Below the pieces are notes generated by a model, which was not told where the DNA came from, did no database searches, and worked only from the letters and a program-made list of their open reading frames with translations. Made by a program: the position numbers and the translations under genes. Positions 14,250 through 24,239 of a stretch of 64,000 nucleotides of DNA are shown in pieces. Location: positions 11,645 through 75,644 of the forward strand of contig NZ_NUOT01000051.1 of the NCBI RefSeq assembly GCF_002584535.1. The letters are read 5' to 3'. Position 1 is the stretch's first letter, and each line of letters begins with the position of its first letter. The DNA is from Bacillus cereus (lineage in GTDB: Bacteria > Bacillota > Bacilli > Bacillales > Bacillaceae_G).

Positions 14250-14831
14250 ATGAATTTAATTCCTACAGTAATTGAACAAACAAATCGTGGAGAACGCGCT
14301 TACGATATTTACTCTCGACTATTAAAAGACCGCATCATTATGCTTGGTAGCGCAATTGATGACAACGTAGCAAACTCAATCGTTTCCCAGCTTTTATTCT
14401 TGGAATCTCAAGACCCAGACAAAGATATTCACCTATACATCAACAGCCCTGGCGGTTCTATCACAGCGGGTATGGCAATTTACGATACAATGCAGTTCAT
14501 TAAACCACCAGTATCAACAATTTGTATCGGTATGGCTGCATCTATGGGGGCTTTCCTACTTGCAGCAGGTGAAAAAGGTAAACGTTATGCACTTCCAAAC
14601 AGTGAAGTAATGATTCACCAACCACTTGGCGGCGCACAAGGTCAAGCAACTGAAATTGAAATCGCTGCAAAACGTATCCTATTCTTACGTGAAAAATTAA
14701 ACCAAATTCTTGCTGATCGCACAGGTCAACCATTAGAAGTACTACAACGCGACACAGACCGCGACAACTTCATGACAGCAGAAAGAGCACTAGAATACGG
14801 CTTAATCGATAAAATCTTTACAAATCGTTAA
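14250..14831 (+). CDS. clpP: ATP-dependent Clp protease proteolytic subunit
   Basis: A 193-aa serine peptidase that forms the tetradecameric chamber of ClpXP/ClpCP. The catalytic triad is visible: Ser in [11 protein letters not shown], His in MIHQPLGG and Asp in [16 protein letters not shown] precedes the ATG. It is monocistronic, under a CtsR-controlled promoter. An interspersed repeat starts nine bases after the stop and a terminator follows the repeat. Confidence 0.99.
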   Translation: MNLIPTVIEQTNRGERAYDIYSRLLKDRIIMLGSAIDDNVANSIVSQLLFLESQDPDKDIHLYINSPGGSITAGMAIYDTMQFIKPPVSTICIGMAASMGAFLLAAGEKGKRYALPNSEVMIHQPLGGAQGQATEIEIAAKRILFLREKLNQILADRTGQPLEVLQRDTDRDNFMTAERALEYGLIDKIFTNR

Positions 14832-14839
14832 TAAACTTT

Positions 14840-14957
14840 AAAGCGGAAGCGGCTCTTTCAGAATCGTAGGGCGTTGGAGCACCCGACAGAGAAGCGCTTT
14901 TTGCTTCGTCCGAGGGGGCGAAACGACCGGAGATTCTAGCCGCTGAAGCTGGATATA
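14840..14957 (+). repeat. GCGGAAGCGGCTC inverted repeat, copy 1
   Basis: It begins AAGCGGAAGCGGCTC and ends AGATTCTAGCCGCTGAAGCT, with imperfectly complementary ends and internal stem-forming blocks (GCGCTTTTTGC, CGAGGGGGCG). The same element recurs near 42.6, 47.5, 47.6 and 54.25 kb. It starts nine bases after the clpP stop codon. Confidence 0.85.
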
Positions 14958-14960
14958 ACT

Positions 14961-14992
14961 AAAAGCGGAAGCGGCTCTTTCAGAATCGCTCC
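14961..14992 (+). repeat. Truncated second copy of the GCGGAAGCGGCTC repeat
   Basis: The first ~28 bases of copy 1 (AAAGCGGAAGCGGCTCTTTC, then AGAATCG) recur exactly here, directly before the clpP terminator. The remainder of the element is missing. Confidence 0.8.
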
Positions 14993-14993
14993 C

Positions 14994-15028
14994 AAAAAGG
15001 CTATCGCCACGTGCGATAGCCTTTTTTT
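14994..15028 (+). terminator. clpP terminator
   Basis: GGCTATCGC/GCGATAGCC stem with five-base loop, A run before and T7 after. It is near-identical in stem sequence to the opposing crh terminator about 60 bases away. Confidence 0.9.
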
Positions 15029-15088
15029 ATTGGCCGTTTCTCATGATATATCAGCGACTCGATGATATAACATAAATCAAGTCAATTG

Positions 15089-15119
15089 AAAAAGCTATCG
15101 CTACATGCGATAGCTTTTT
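15089..15119 (-). terminator. crh terminator
   Basis: AAGCTATCGC/GCGATAGCTT stem with A and T runs; its 3' arm overlaps the crh stop codon. On the minus strand the T run follows the hairpin. Confidence 0.85.
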
Positions 15120-15375
15120 ACTGTTTATTTTGCACATATGCCGCTAGCGCTTCTAAAGCCGCTTCTGCATCTGAACCTTCTGTTATAATCGTTATATTGC
15201 TGCCAGATCCAATCGCTAAGCTCATAATCCCCATTATGCTCTTTGCATTGACTGTTTTACCATCTTTCTCAATAAAAATATCAGCATGAAAACGATTTGC
15301 TTCTTGTACAAACAACGCAGCCGGACGTGCTTGTAAGCCGTTTTTTAATGCAACCTCAACTTGTTTCTGAACCAT
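15118..15375 (-). CDS. crh: HPr-like catabolite repression protein Crh
   Basis: An 85-aa HPr homologue. The phospho-acceptor His15 of HPr is replaced by Gln (NGLQARPAA), so it cannot carry PTS phosphate, while the regulatory Ser46 (AKSIMG), target of HprK, is kept. This is the hallmark of Crh, a CcpA co-regulator. The start MVQKQVEV (15375) matches homologues; the frame extends three codons to another ATG and the ribosome binding site does not settle it. It is the last gene of the yvcI-rapZ-yvcK-whiA-crh cluster, as in B. subtilis. Confidence 0.94.
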   Translation of the reverse strand: MVQKQVEVALKNGLQARPAALFVQEANRFHADIFIEKDGKTVNAKSIMGIMSLAIGSGSNITIITEGSDAEAALEALAAYVQNKQ

Positions 15376-15397
15376 AGCTCCCATTTCCCCTTTACCG

Positions 15398-16348
15398 TTA
15401 TTTTTTTGCTACCGGTTCCCCCGCGCGTAATTTCTCTGCGATTTCATCGATTTTACGTAAGCGATGATTGATACCTGATTTACTGATTTTCCCCCCAGAT
15501 ACCATCTCACCTAATTCTTTCAATGTTACATCTTGATAACTAATGCGTAATTGTGCAATCTCTCGCAATTTGTCTGGCAAGACATCCAATCCAACTGTCT
15601 CATCAATGTAACGAATATTTTCAATTTGCCGTAAAGCGGCACCAATTGTCTTATTTAGATTGGCTGTTTCGCAATTCACTAAACGATTGACCGAATTACG
15701 CATATCGCGAACAATACGAATATCTTCAAATCTCAACAATGCATTATGTGCACCAATAATGTTTAAAAACTCCGTAATTTTCTCCGCTTCTTTTAAATAC
15801 GTAATGTACCCTTTACGCCTTTCCAGCGTCTTACTATTTAAATCAAATCCGTTCATCAGTTCACATATAGAATCATTATGTTCCTTGTATAACGAAAAGA
15901 CCTCTAAATGATAAGATGATGTTTCTGGGTTATTTACTGAACCACCTGCTAAAAATGCACCTCGTAAATACGATCGCTTGCAACATTTCTTTTCAATCAA
16001 TTCTTGTGAGATATTGCGGATAAACGAAAAGTCTTCCCTGACAATATGCAAATCTGCTAAGATTTCACGAGATTTCTCAACAAGCCGAACGATATATACA
16101 TTATTTTTCTTCAGTCGCATTTTTTTACGGACAAGCAATTCTACCGTCACGTCATATCCTTTTTTCAGCAATGTGTAAATTCTTCTCGCAATTGCCGCAT
16201 TTTCTGTTTGAATATCAATCGAAAGACGACGGTTTGAAAAAGAAAGTGATCCGTTCATTCGAAGCAATGCTGATAGTTCTGCTTTCTCACAACACTCCTT
16301 CACCTGAAGCTTTGTCAGCTCTTTCTTTGTTTCTGATGCAAATGACAC
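15398..16348 (-). CDS. whiA: DNA-binding protein WhiA
   Basis: A 316-aa WhiA/YvcL protein: N-terminal LAGLIDADG-homing-endonuclease-like domain (residues about 20-215, with [14 protein letters not shown]) and C-terminal helix-turn-helix (residues about 225-310, with [21 protein letters not shown]). In actinomycetes it controls sporulation; in Bacillus it is nucleoid-associated and affects division. It lies between yvcK and crh in the conserved cluster. Confidence 0.96.
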   Translation of the reverse strand: MSFASETKKELTKLQVKECCEKAELSALLRMNGSLSFSNRRLSIDIQTENAAIARRIYTLLKKGYDVTVELLVRKKMRLKKNNVYIVRLVEKSREILADLHIVREDFSFIRNISQELIEKKCCKRSYLRGAFLAGGSVNNPETSSYHLEVFSLYKEHNDSICELMNGFDLNSKTLERRKGYITYLKEAEKITEFLNIIGAHNALLRFEDIRIVRDMRNSVNRLVNCETANLNKTIGAALRQIENIRYIDETVGLDVLPDKLREIAQLRISYQDVTLKELGEMVSGGKISKSGINHRLRKIDEIAEKLRAGEPVAKK

Positions 16349-16434
16349 AGCCCCACCTCCTTATACGATATTTTGGAACAAAAATCTTGTCCTATATGAA
16401 TGAGTAGCGTTATCTCTCCTGAGATAACGCATGC

Positions 16435-17388
16435 TTATAACAACGAATATAAGATAGAAGCTAATTTCAATGTATCATGCCTAACAACTTGATCATCATA
16501 CTTTGCTAATTCATCTTGAATTAAACTAATGTTACTTTCCGCAAAACGATCTTCGTCAATCACAACAGGTTCAGACATTTCTTCTGCATACAAGTTACGT
16601 AATTCAGCAGGAATATCATGATTATTTACAATCGCTGTATCGATGAAAGGCGCCCCAAGATGATCATGTAAAGCCTGCACATGATCAAATGCTGTATATT
16701 CCATCGTCTCTCCAGCCTGCGTCATGACATTACATACATATATTTTTTTTGCCTTTGCATTAAGAACAGCGTCACCAATTTTTTTCACAATTAAGTTTGG
16801 CAAAATGCTTGTGTACAAACTACCTGGACCAAAGACAAGTAAGTCTGCCCGCTGAATTTCCGTTAACGTCTCATACAGCGGCTCTACATCACCTGGTGTT
16901 AAAAATACACGATTGATCTTTTTTCCGAAGTACGGAATTTTCGATTCGCCTGTTACAATTCTCCCATCTTCCAGTTCTGCATGAAGCACCACGCTTTGAT
17001 TCGCCGCGGGTAAAACACGACCTCTTACATTTAAAACTTTACTAGTTTCTGTAATAGCATGGAAAAAGTCGCCTGTAATCGAAGTCATACCCGCTAACAA
17101 TAAATTGCCTAATGCATGACCCGTTAAACCTTCTCCGGATGTAAAACGATGTTGAAATAAAGCTTCCACAAGCGGCTCTACATCTGATAACGCAACAAGT
17201 ACGTTACGAATGTCGCCTGGTGGTGGAATTTCTAACTCATCACGCAATCTACCAGAACTGCCACCATCATCGGCTACTGTAACAATCGCTGTAATATCAA
17301 CAGGATACTTTTTCAATCCTCGTAATAAAACAGACAGTCCAGTTCCGCCTCCCATGATAACAATCTTAGGTTTTCTCTCTTTTTTCAT
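16435..17388 (-). CDS. yvcK: YvcK family gluconeogenesis factor
   Basis: A 317-aa CofD-like/GlmR protein with a glycine-rich N terminus (IVIMGGGTGLSVLLRGLKKY) and VTVADDGGSSGRLRDELEIPPPGD. In B. subtilis it binds UDP-GlcNAc, directs carbon toward peptidoglycan precursors and is needed on gluconeogenic carbon sources. The start lies four bases from the rapZ stop codon; the two are conserved neighbours. Confidence 0.95.
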   Translation of the reverse strand: MKKERKPKIVIMGGGTGLSVLLRGLKKYPVDITAIVTVADDGGSSGRLRDELEIPPPGDIRNVLVALSDVEPLVEALFQHRFTSGEGLTGHALGNLLLAGMTSITGDFFHAITETSKVLNVRGRVLPAANQSVVLHAELEDGRIVTGESKIPYFGKKINRVFLTPGDVEPLYETLTEIQRADLLVFGPGSLYTSILPNLIVKKIGDAVLNAKAKKIYVCNVMTQAGETMEYTAFDHVQALHDHLGAPFIDTAIVNNHDIPAELRNLYAEEMSEPVVIDEDRFAESNISLIQDELAKYDDQVVRHDTLKLASILYSLL

Positions 17389-17391
17389 CCC

Positions 17392-18273
17392 TTAATTGCC
17401 CTTTCTCTTCTCCACATCACGATGAGATACATGAACGATATATTCTGGTTTCAAATGTTTTCCAAGGTATTCTGTAAGCGTAACAGAACGATGTTGTCCA
17501 CCTGTACATCCAATTGCAATTACAAGCTGACTCTTGCCTTCTCTTTTATAATGCGGAAGCATGAAAGTAATAAGATCCGTCAGCTTTTCTAAAAACTTAT
17601 GTGTCTCATTAAATTTGAGCACATATGACGAAACTTCTTCATCCAGTCCTGTTAACGGCTTCATCTGTGGAATATAATATGGATTTGGTAAAAAACGAAC
17701 ATCAAATACTAAATCTGCGTCAATTGGAATGCCGTACTTAAATCCAAATGACATCACATTTACACGAAATGCTTGCTCGTTTTCTGTTGAAAACAGATGA
17801 ACAATTTTTTCGCGCAATTCTTTCGGTTTTAACTCAGACGTATCAAGTACAATATTTGCTCTTGCCTTCATGTCTGTTAATAAACCACGTTCCGCTTCAA
17901 TTCCTTTTAACGGAAGTCCTGTCGGCGCAAGCGGATGCGAACGTCTTGTTTCTTTGTAACGCGTTACAAGAGTGCTATCTCTCGCATCTAAGAATAAAAT
18001 ATGAGGAATAATCCAAGTGCGTTCTGATAAATCATCAAGCGCTCCCCATAAATGCTCAAAAAATTCGCGGCCACGTAAATCAATACCAAGTGCCACCTTG
18101 TTCATTTTCCCTTTCGAGTCTGCCATAAGCTCAACAAACTTTGGCAATAACATAGGTGGTAAGTTATCTACACAAAAATATCCTAAATCTTCGAAACTTT
18201 GCAGCGCTACTGTTTTTCCTGCACCGGACATTCCTGTAATAATTACCATTTTAATATCATTATTCGCTGTCAT
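17392..18273 (-). CDS. rapZ: RNase adapter / nucleotide-binding protein RapZ (YvcJ)
   Basis: A 293-aa P-loop protein: Walker [11 protein letters not shown] at residues 13-22, followed by the family segment [14 protein letters not shown], and the C-terminal [10 protein letters not shown] motif. In E. coli RapZ is an adapter for RNase E cleavage of GlmZ. In B. subtilis YvcJ hydrolyses nucleotides and influences competence. Here it is cotranscribed with the Nudix and yvcK genes. Confidence 0.96.
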   Translation of the reverse strand: MTANNDIKMVIITGMSGAGKTVALQSFEDLGYFCVDNLPPMLLPKFVELMADSKGKMNKVALGIDLRGREFFEHLWGALDDLSERTWIIPHILFLDARDSTLVTRYKETRRSHPLAPTGLPLKGIEAERGLLTDMKARANIVLDTSELKPKELREKIVHLFSTENEQAFRVNVMSFGFKYGIPIDADLVFDVRFLPNPYYIPQMKPLTGLDEEVSSYVLKFNETHKFLEKLTDLITFMLPHYKREGKSQLVIAIGCTGGQHRSVTLTEYLGKHLKPEYIVHVSHRDVEKRKGN

Positions 18274-18293
18274 TGTATCCCCTCCATGACGGT

Positions 18294-18752
18294 TTAGCTT
18301 GGATCCAATCGATATGAAAGTAATTCAAATTCTGGTGTATATACAAACGTACCGTAGATTATTCCATTTCCTTTAATTAAATAATCAATAATGTGATAGT
18401 CTCCCGGCGCCATTGCTAATTCATCAATTTTATCAAGTGTATGCCAGCCAATGATGCCTTCTTCGCTTTCCAATTTGTTTTCTCCTGCAAAATCTGTCGC
18501 TAAAAAGGAGAACATCATCCATTCAGAAACAACTTTATCACCTTCTTGGATAACAAAAGTGAAGACCCCCTTTAACGCTGGGTTCTTTAAATAAATACCT
18601 GTTTCTTCACGATATTCGCGAACAACGGATTCTCTTACTGTTTCACCGCGTTCCATTTTCCCACCTGGCGCAACCCACCAGTTTCGACGAGGTTTTTGTA
18701 ATAGGAGAACTTCATTACCTTTAATTAACACACAGTTCGTGACTCTTTGCAT
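18294..18752 (-). CDS. Nudix hydrolase (YvcI-like)
   Basis: A 152-aa protein with a complete Nudix box, [24 protein letters not shown] (about residues 31-54), the pattern GX5EX7REUXEEXGU. The family removes phosphates from nucleoside diphosphate derivatives; 8-oxo-dGTP-type activity is commonly inferred but the substrate is unknown. It is the first gene of the yvcI-rapZ-yvcK-whiA-crh operon, in the order seen in B. subtilis, and is separated from upstream lutC by a terminator. Confidence 0.92.
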   Translation of the reverse strand: MQRVTNCVLIKGNEVLLLQKPRRNWWVAPGGKMERGETVRESVVREYREETGIYLKNPALKGVFTFVIQEGDKVVSEWMMFSFLATDFAGENKLESEEGIIGWHTLDKIDELAMAPGDYHIIDYLIKGNGIIYGTFVYTPEFELLSYRLDPS

Positions 18753-18844
18753 GCTTCTTCACCTCAGCTACTTATGATGAATTTCTTCATCACATACTTA
18801 TTTCATTATACTATCAAAAACACTTTGTCACAATGAAGGAACTC

Positions 18845-18950
18845 CCAACCTAATTGAACTATCCCCACCTCCCCCTACACGAGCTTGAGGTGGGACATCC
18901 TACTGTTTCTACCCTAGCAAAAACACTTCCTCTTGTTCTGCGAAAAGGAT
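18845..18950 (-). repeat. Possible degenerate repeat with GTGGGA core
   Basis: Read on the minus strand, GGGTAGAAACAGTAGGAT followed by GTCCCACCTCAA resembles 47387-47430 (GCGGGCAGTAATACTCCCAC, then CTCAA) and 44948-44990. It may be a decayed member of a short repeat family. The rest of the 18753-19156 gap holds the lut terminator and no recognisable gene. Confidence 0.35.
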
Positions 18951-18968
18951 TGATTTTCTTAAAAAAGA

Positions 18969-19020
18969 AAAAAACGAGAAGACCCCATCATCACTTCATG
19001 TAGAGGAAGGGGTCTTCTCG
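18969..19020 (-). terminator. lutABC terminator
   Basis: A perfect 12-base stem CGAGAAGACCCC/GGGGTCTTCTCG around a 22-base loop, followed on the minus strand by a long T-rich tract. It lies about 135 bases past the lutC stop. Confidence 0.88.
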
Positions 19021-19156
19021 GTTAAAATGATAAAAAACCTCGTAATTTATATATCTCATAAGCAATTATGCAGATATTAAGTGCGACTTTTAGCAGCAGA
19101 GGTTTCTCTTTTACTCATTATTCAGTAATCCCCCTTAAGAGAGAAAACTTAAATTC

Positions 19157-19858
19157 TTATTGATCATCCACAATAATATACGCTGTTCTTATTGGCCCAT
19201 GTACACCTACAACGAGATTCATTTCAATATCTGCACTATTTGACGGACCAGAAACGAAATTCAAACAAGCTGGTAATTTATCTCCCGCTTTATTTTGATC
19301 GTGAATGACTTTCGTAGCTTGGGTTAACCTTGGCACAATCGTACTTTTAGGAACAATTGCAATATACGATTCAGGAAGAAGGCTAACATGCCTTCCTTTT
19401 AATCCATCATTAAATAGAACAACAGTTCCTGATTCAGCAAGAGCGATATCACTGAATGTAATGCCAAGGTCAGCAGCTTTCGCAAATTCTATATTCTCTT
19501 CTTTATGATCTAAACCCCACTTACGAAAATGTATTGTACCTTCATTGCTTAAAAATTGACCGAGACCATATTCCTTAAACCGTTCATCATTAGAATACAT
19601 AACAGATTGGATATTCCATTCTGTTAAAAAAGATTGTAATGTTTCAACAAGCCTGTCCTTTGTTGTTCGCTTAACTTGTGTGTGAATTACCTCGCATTGC
19701 TCTATTAACTTTAGTACAAGTTCATCTTGTGTGAATCCGTCAAAAACAGTCCACTGCGGAGAAAAAGACCAGTTCGGTTTTTTCACCGCTTCCGGACGTT
19801 TTCTGCCAAGCTTTTCTGATAAGTGGAGTAAAAATTCCTCACGATTTTGGATGGCCAT
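19157..19858 (-). CDS. lutC: L-lactate utilization protein LutC
   Basis: A 233-aa LUD-domain protein, one of three subunits of the iron-sulfur L-lactate oxidation complex that converts L-lactate to pyruvate. It lacks the ferredoxin cysteines of LutB but shares its LUD core ([36 protein letters not shown]). The start overlaps the 3' end of lutB by 20 bases. It is the last gene of lutABC. Confidence 0.96.
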   Translation of the reverse strand: MAIQNREEFLLHLSEKLGRKRPEAVKKPNWSFSPQWTVFDGFTQDELVLKLIEQCEVIHTQVKRTTKDRLVETLQSFLTEWNIQSVMYSNDERFKEYGLGQFLSNEGTIHFRKWGLDHKEENIEFAKAADLGITFSDIALAESGTVVLFNDGLKGRHVSLLPESYIAIVPKSTIVPRLTQATKVIHDQNKAGDKLPACLNFVSGPSNSADIEMNLVVGVHGPIRTAYIIVDDQ

Positions 19859-21272
19859 TATCGTTCTCCTTTACACGTTTTTTAAACCAATCTCTAAACG
19901 ACTGTTTTTCTGGAACTGGAAAATCTCTCGCATCTGTCCAAGCTTTTAACGGCCCGATTCCACGCTCAATCTTATCCCCTTTCGTAAGAGGCTTTAACGC
20001 ATACGGAGCGGTCTTTGCAGCAAGGGAAAACAATCTAGAGCTATTCACCGCTTTTTCAAAACCTTTCATAGCTACATTCCAGGCTACAGGTGATTGTTTC
20101 GCTTCTTCTACAATGCGGCGGCGATGTTTAATTAATAAATCGTGTAACGGTATTTTCACTGGACACGCTTCTGTGCAAGCACCACAAAGGCTAGATGCAT
20201 AAGGTAAATCTTTATATTCATCATATCCTCCTAAAAGCGGCGTCAACACAGCTCCAATCGGTCCTGGATAAATGGAGCCATACGCATGTCCTCCGATATG
20301 CCGATATACGGGACATACATTAATACATGCCGCACAGCGAATGCACTGAAGAATACTTTGAAATTCTGTTCCTAAAATATTAGAACGACCATTATCAACA
20401 ATGACTAAATGAAATTCCTCAGGTCCATCCGTCCCACCAGGCTCGGTTAATCCCGTAATATAACTTGTTAACTTTTGTCCTACAGAACTCCGGCATAGAA
20501 GAGTTACTAGAACATCAAGTTCTTCCCATGTCGGAACAATACGTTCCATTCCCATAACTGTAATTAACGTTTTCGGAAGCGTTGTGGCAAGTCTTGCATT
20601 TCCTTCATTTGCCACGATAGAGATAGACCCAGACTCTGCAACAGCAAAGTTACATCCTGTCACCCCTACATCCGCTGTAAAAAAATCATCACGCAAATAA
20701 TTCCTTACAAACCTCGCCATTTCTGTAGGATCAGATGTTCCAGTATAATCTAACTTTGTTTTAAATATTTCACAAATGTGTTCTTTATCCTTATGAAGAC
20801 ACGGAACAACAATATGTGATGGAGGATCGTGGTCGTTCACTTGCAGAATAAATTCGGCAAGGTCCGTTTCTAACACTTCTCCTCCAGCTTCTTCAATCGC
20901 TTTATTTAAACTAATCTCTTCCGTTACCATAGATTTTGATTTCACAATTTTTTTCGCATTTTTCTTTTTTACAATCCCTTTTACATATTCCCTTGCGTCT
21001 TCTGCAGTCTTCGCAAAATAAACAAAACCACCGTTTTTCTCAATATTTTCACTCAGTTGATATAAATAATAATCAAGGTTTTCTAATGTATGCTTTCGAA
21101 TTTCTTCTCCTAAAGCTCGCCATTCCTCCCAATTCCCCAGACTCTCAGTAGCTTTTAATTTCTTACCTCTAAGACCATCTTGCGCTTTCCTGACAGCCTT
21201 TCTCATGAATTGATCCCCTATCCCTGTTTCAGTACGCTTATGAAAGGGATCGTTCCCAATTTTCATTCCCAT
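19839..21272 (-). CDS. lutB: L-lactate utilization iron-sulfur protein LutB
   Basis: A 477-aa protein with an N-terminal LUD domain and two C-terminal 4Fe-4S motifs, [15 protein letters not shown] and [13 protein letters not shown] (about residues 310-370). It carries electrons in lactate oxidation with LutA and LutC. GAGGGGG lies nine bases before the ATG. The overlap with lutC supports coupled translation. Confidence 0.97.
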   Translation of the reverse strand: MGMKIGNDPFHKRTETGIGDQFMRKAVRKAQDGLRGKKLKATESLGNWEEWRALGEEIRKHTLENLDYYLYQLSENIEKNGGFVYFAKTAEDAREYVKGIVKKKNAKKIVKSKSMVTEEISLNKAIEEAGGEVLETDLAEFILQVNDHDPPSHIVVPCLHKDKEHICEIFKTKLDYTGTSDPTEMARFVRNYLRDDFFTADVGVTGCNFAVAESGSISIVANEGNARLATTLPKTLITVMGMERIVPTWEELDVLVTLLCRSSVGQKLTSYITGLTEPGGTDGPEEFHLVIVDNGRSNILGTEFQSILQCIRCAACINVCPVYRHIGGHAYGSIYPGPIGAVLTPLLGGYDEYKDLPYASSLCGACTEACPVKIPLHDLLIKHRRRIVEEAKQSPVAWNVAMKGFEKAVNSSRLFSLAAKTAPYALKPLTKGDKIERGIGPLKAWTDARDFPVPEKQSFRDWFKKRVKENDNGHPKS

Positions 21273-21287
21273 CTTTATATCCCCCTC

Positions 21288-22013
21288 TTACTTTCGATCT
21301 TCATTTAATACTTGAGCAATATGTTTTACATCAATTGGATAACCATTGCGTGTTAAACGTCCTTTTATATTCATTAAGCAGCTACAATCCATCCCGATTA
21401 ACAGCTCCGCACCGGTTTCCATAATATGCTTTACTTTTTCATCTACCATTTGTTCAGAGATTTCTGGCATTTTCACTGAGAATGTGCCTCCAAATCCACA
21501 GCAATCATAATTATGTGGTAACGAAACAACTTCCAACCCTTTTACACATTTTAATAATTTTTGCGGTGGTTCCTTAATCCCCATTAATCGGCTCATATGG
21601 CAAGATGTATGAACCGTTGCTTTTTTATGAAGCTCCGCACCTAAGTCTTCTTTTCCTAATACTTCAACAAGAAATTGTGTGAATTCATATGTTTTATTTG
21701 CAAGTTCAGTAGCTTTTTTCTTCCACTCTGCTTCACTTTCAGAAAATAAGCTAGCAAACTCATGAACCATCATCGCACAAGAGCCTGATGGCGCTACAAC
21801 ATATTCTGAACCAGCAAAAGCCTCAATCATATGTTTAGCAGCTGTTTTTGTTTCTTTATGATAACCGCTATTATAAGCAGGCTGTCCGCAGCAGGTTTGG
21901 TCTTTAGGGAAGTCAACTTCACACCCCAAATCTTCAAGAATTTCTACGACATCTTTTCCTACTTCTGGATAAAAAACCTCTGCAACACAAGTGATAAATA
22001 TTGACACTTTCAA
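21288..22013 (-). CDS. lutA: L-lactate utilization protein LutA
   Basis: A 241-aa protein with two CCG-domain cysteine-rich motifs, CCGQPAY and CCGFGGTFSVKMP, typical of heterodisulfide-reductase-like and LutA proteins. The start was set at a TTG (protein then begins MKVSIFITC) with GGGGGTG seven bases upstream; the longer frame's TTG at 22028 lies inside this ribosome binding site. It is the first gene of lutABC; in B. subtilis the operon is repressed by LutR and CcpA-type control is known. Confidence 0.95.
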   Translation of the reverse strand: MKVSIFITCVAEVFYPEVGKDVVEILEDLGCEVDFPKDQTCCGQPAYNSGYHKETKTAAKHMIEAFAGSEYVVAPSGSCAMMVHEFASLFSESEAEWKKKATELANKTYEFTQFLVEVLGKEDLGAELHKKATVHTSCHMSRLMGIKEPPQKLLKCVKGLEVVSLPHNYDCCGFGGTFSVKMPEISEQMVDEKVKHIMETGAELLIGMDCSCLMNIKGRLTRNGYPIDVKHIAQVLNEDRK

Positions 22014-22198
22014 ATTTGACACCCCCAAATAAAGTAAAGTAGCCTGTCATAAATTGTCCTTTTACAGGCGATTTACTTTCCTACCAAATGTTGAGAGGAA
22101 AGATAAAGCAGAAAAGTAAGCTCTAGTAACATTTCACCAAAATAATCATTTTTGTATATTATTGGTAAAAAACACAGAGAATATAAACACAAATAACA

Positions 22199-22235
22199 AA
22201 AAAGTGATTGAGAGCTATCTCTCAATCACTTTTTC
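22199..22235 (-). terminator. Terminator after the DUF368 gene
   Basis: A near-perfect palindrome AAAGTGATTGAGAG / CTCTCAATCACTTT with short AGCTAT core and flanking A/T runs. Its arm overlaps the stop codon of the DUF368 gene and separates it from lutA. Confidence 0.9.
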
Positions 22236-23053
22236 TTACTAAAATACGATACAATTACAAATCCCAAAATAAACGTAATAATAGAACTTACAATCGACAT
22301 ACCACCGGTCGGAATCCCTGGAAACACTACTGCAATCGATCCGATAACAAGCCCGATAATTGAAGCGAATGTTGCACTTTTAAAATGCGCTATTAAGTAG
22401 CTAATTCCTTTACTACTCACAACAAACCCAACCATAACACCTGCACCAATGACTGCAATGAGCGGCAAGTTTAATGTTGTTAACGCATTAATCGCTGTTG
22501 GATATACACCGATGATTAATAAAATAAATGATCCACTAATCCCCGGAAGAAGCATAGCCATACTCGCCATCCAACCTGATAAGAATAACCCAATTGTATT
22601 TAAAATTGTTAAAGAAGTAATTGGATCTGCTGCTTTATCCGGTTTTAAAAATGCTGTTACAGCTACAAGTACCGCTGAAACAATTAGTATAACAATATGT
22701 CCTGTTTTAAATGTTTCCTTTGCATTTGCTTCCTTCATCAACATTGGTAAAATACTTAAAATTAAACCAAGGAAGAAAAACTGCGTTGGTTCATAATGAT
22801 TTTCCAGTAAATACTTAATCACATGACTTAATGTTAAAAATGCCGCTGCCACACCAGCGCCAAGCGGAATCAAAAAACCTAAATGCTTTTTCCATTCACG
22901 ACTAAAGAATCCACTAAGTGCCGCAAGCAACCCTTCATAAATTCCTAATACAACAGCAATTGTTCCGCCGCTTACACCAGGAATTAAATCACTAACTCCC
23001 ATACAAAAACCACGGTATATATTACGCCATTCCATACTGAATAAACTCCTCAT
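22226..23053 (-). CDS. DUF368 polytopic membrane protein
   Basis: A 275-aa protein with about eight or nine hydrophobic segments and the family start GFCMGVSDLIPGVSGGT, repeated in part as MLLPGISGSFIL in the second half. DUF368 members have been implicated in undecaprenyl-phosphate translocation together with DedA-family proteins (PopT/UptA literature), which is inferred, not seen here. It is monocistronic with its own terminator. Confidence 0.88.
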   Translation of the reverse strand: MRSLFSMEWRNIYRGFCMGVSDLIPGVSGGTIAVVLGIYEGLLAALSGFFSREWKKHLGFLIPLGAGVAAAFLTLSHVIKYLLENHYEPTQFFFLGLILSILPMLMKEANAKETFKTGHIVILIVSAVLVAVTAFLKPDKAADPITSLTILNTIGLFLSGWMASMAMLLPGISGSFILLIIGVYPTAINALTTLNLPLIAVIGAGVMVGFVVSSKGISYLIAHFKSATFASIIGLVIGSIAVVFPGIPTGGMSIVSSIITFILGFVIVSYFSKKK

Positions 23054-23152
23054 TTCTCATAATCGTTTTTTCCGTAGATTCTAGTATAACAATAACTTTT
23101 GGTGTACTCCATGAGTAATTTAACAAATATTTTACATTTCAAACGAAAAATA

Positions 23153-23185
23153 AAGCAAGCTACCTTCTATGAAGATAGCTTGCTT
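23153..23185 (-). terminator. trxB terminator
   Basis: AAGCAAGCTA/TAGCTTGCTT stem around a 13-base loop, followed on the minus strand by TATTTTTCG, just past the trxB stop. Confidence 0.85.
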
Positions 23186-23208
23186 CTCAAAAAAGACTCT
23201 TACCCTTA

Positions 23209-24177
<969 letters not shown>

Positions 24178-24239
24178 TCATTCCTACCGTGATTTACCCT
24201 TATTATACTGTTAGCATCTGTTTTTTCCCAATGATTTGC

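Noticed and set aside
19065-19106. 13-codon minus-strand frame MSKRETSAAKSRT after AAGGGGG
   Set aside because: The ribosome binding site is good but too far away, and the peptide is too short to support without homologues; noted only because it lies between lutC and its terminator.
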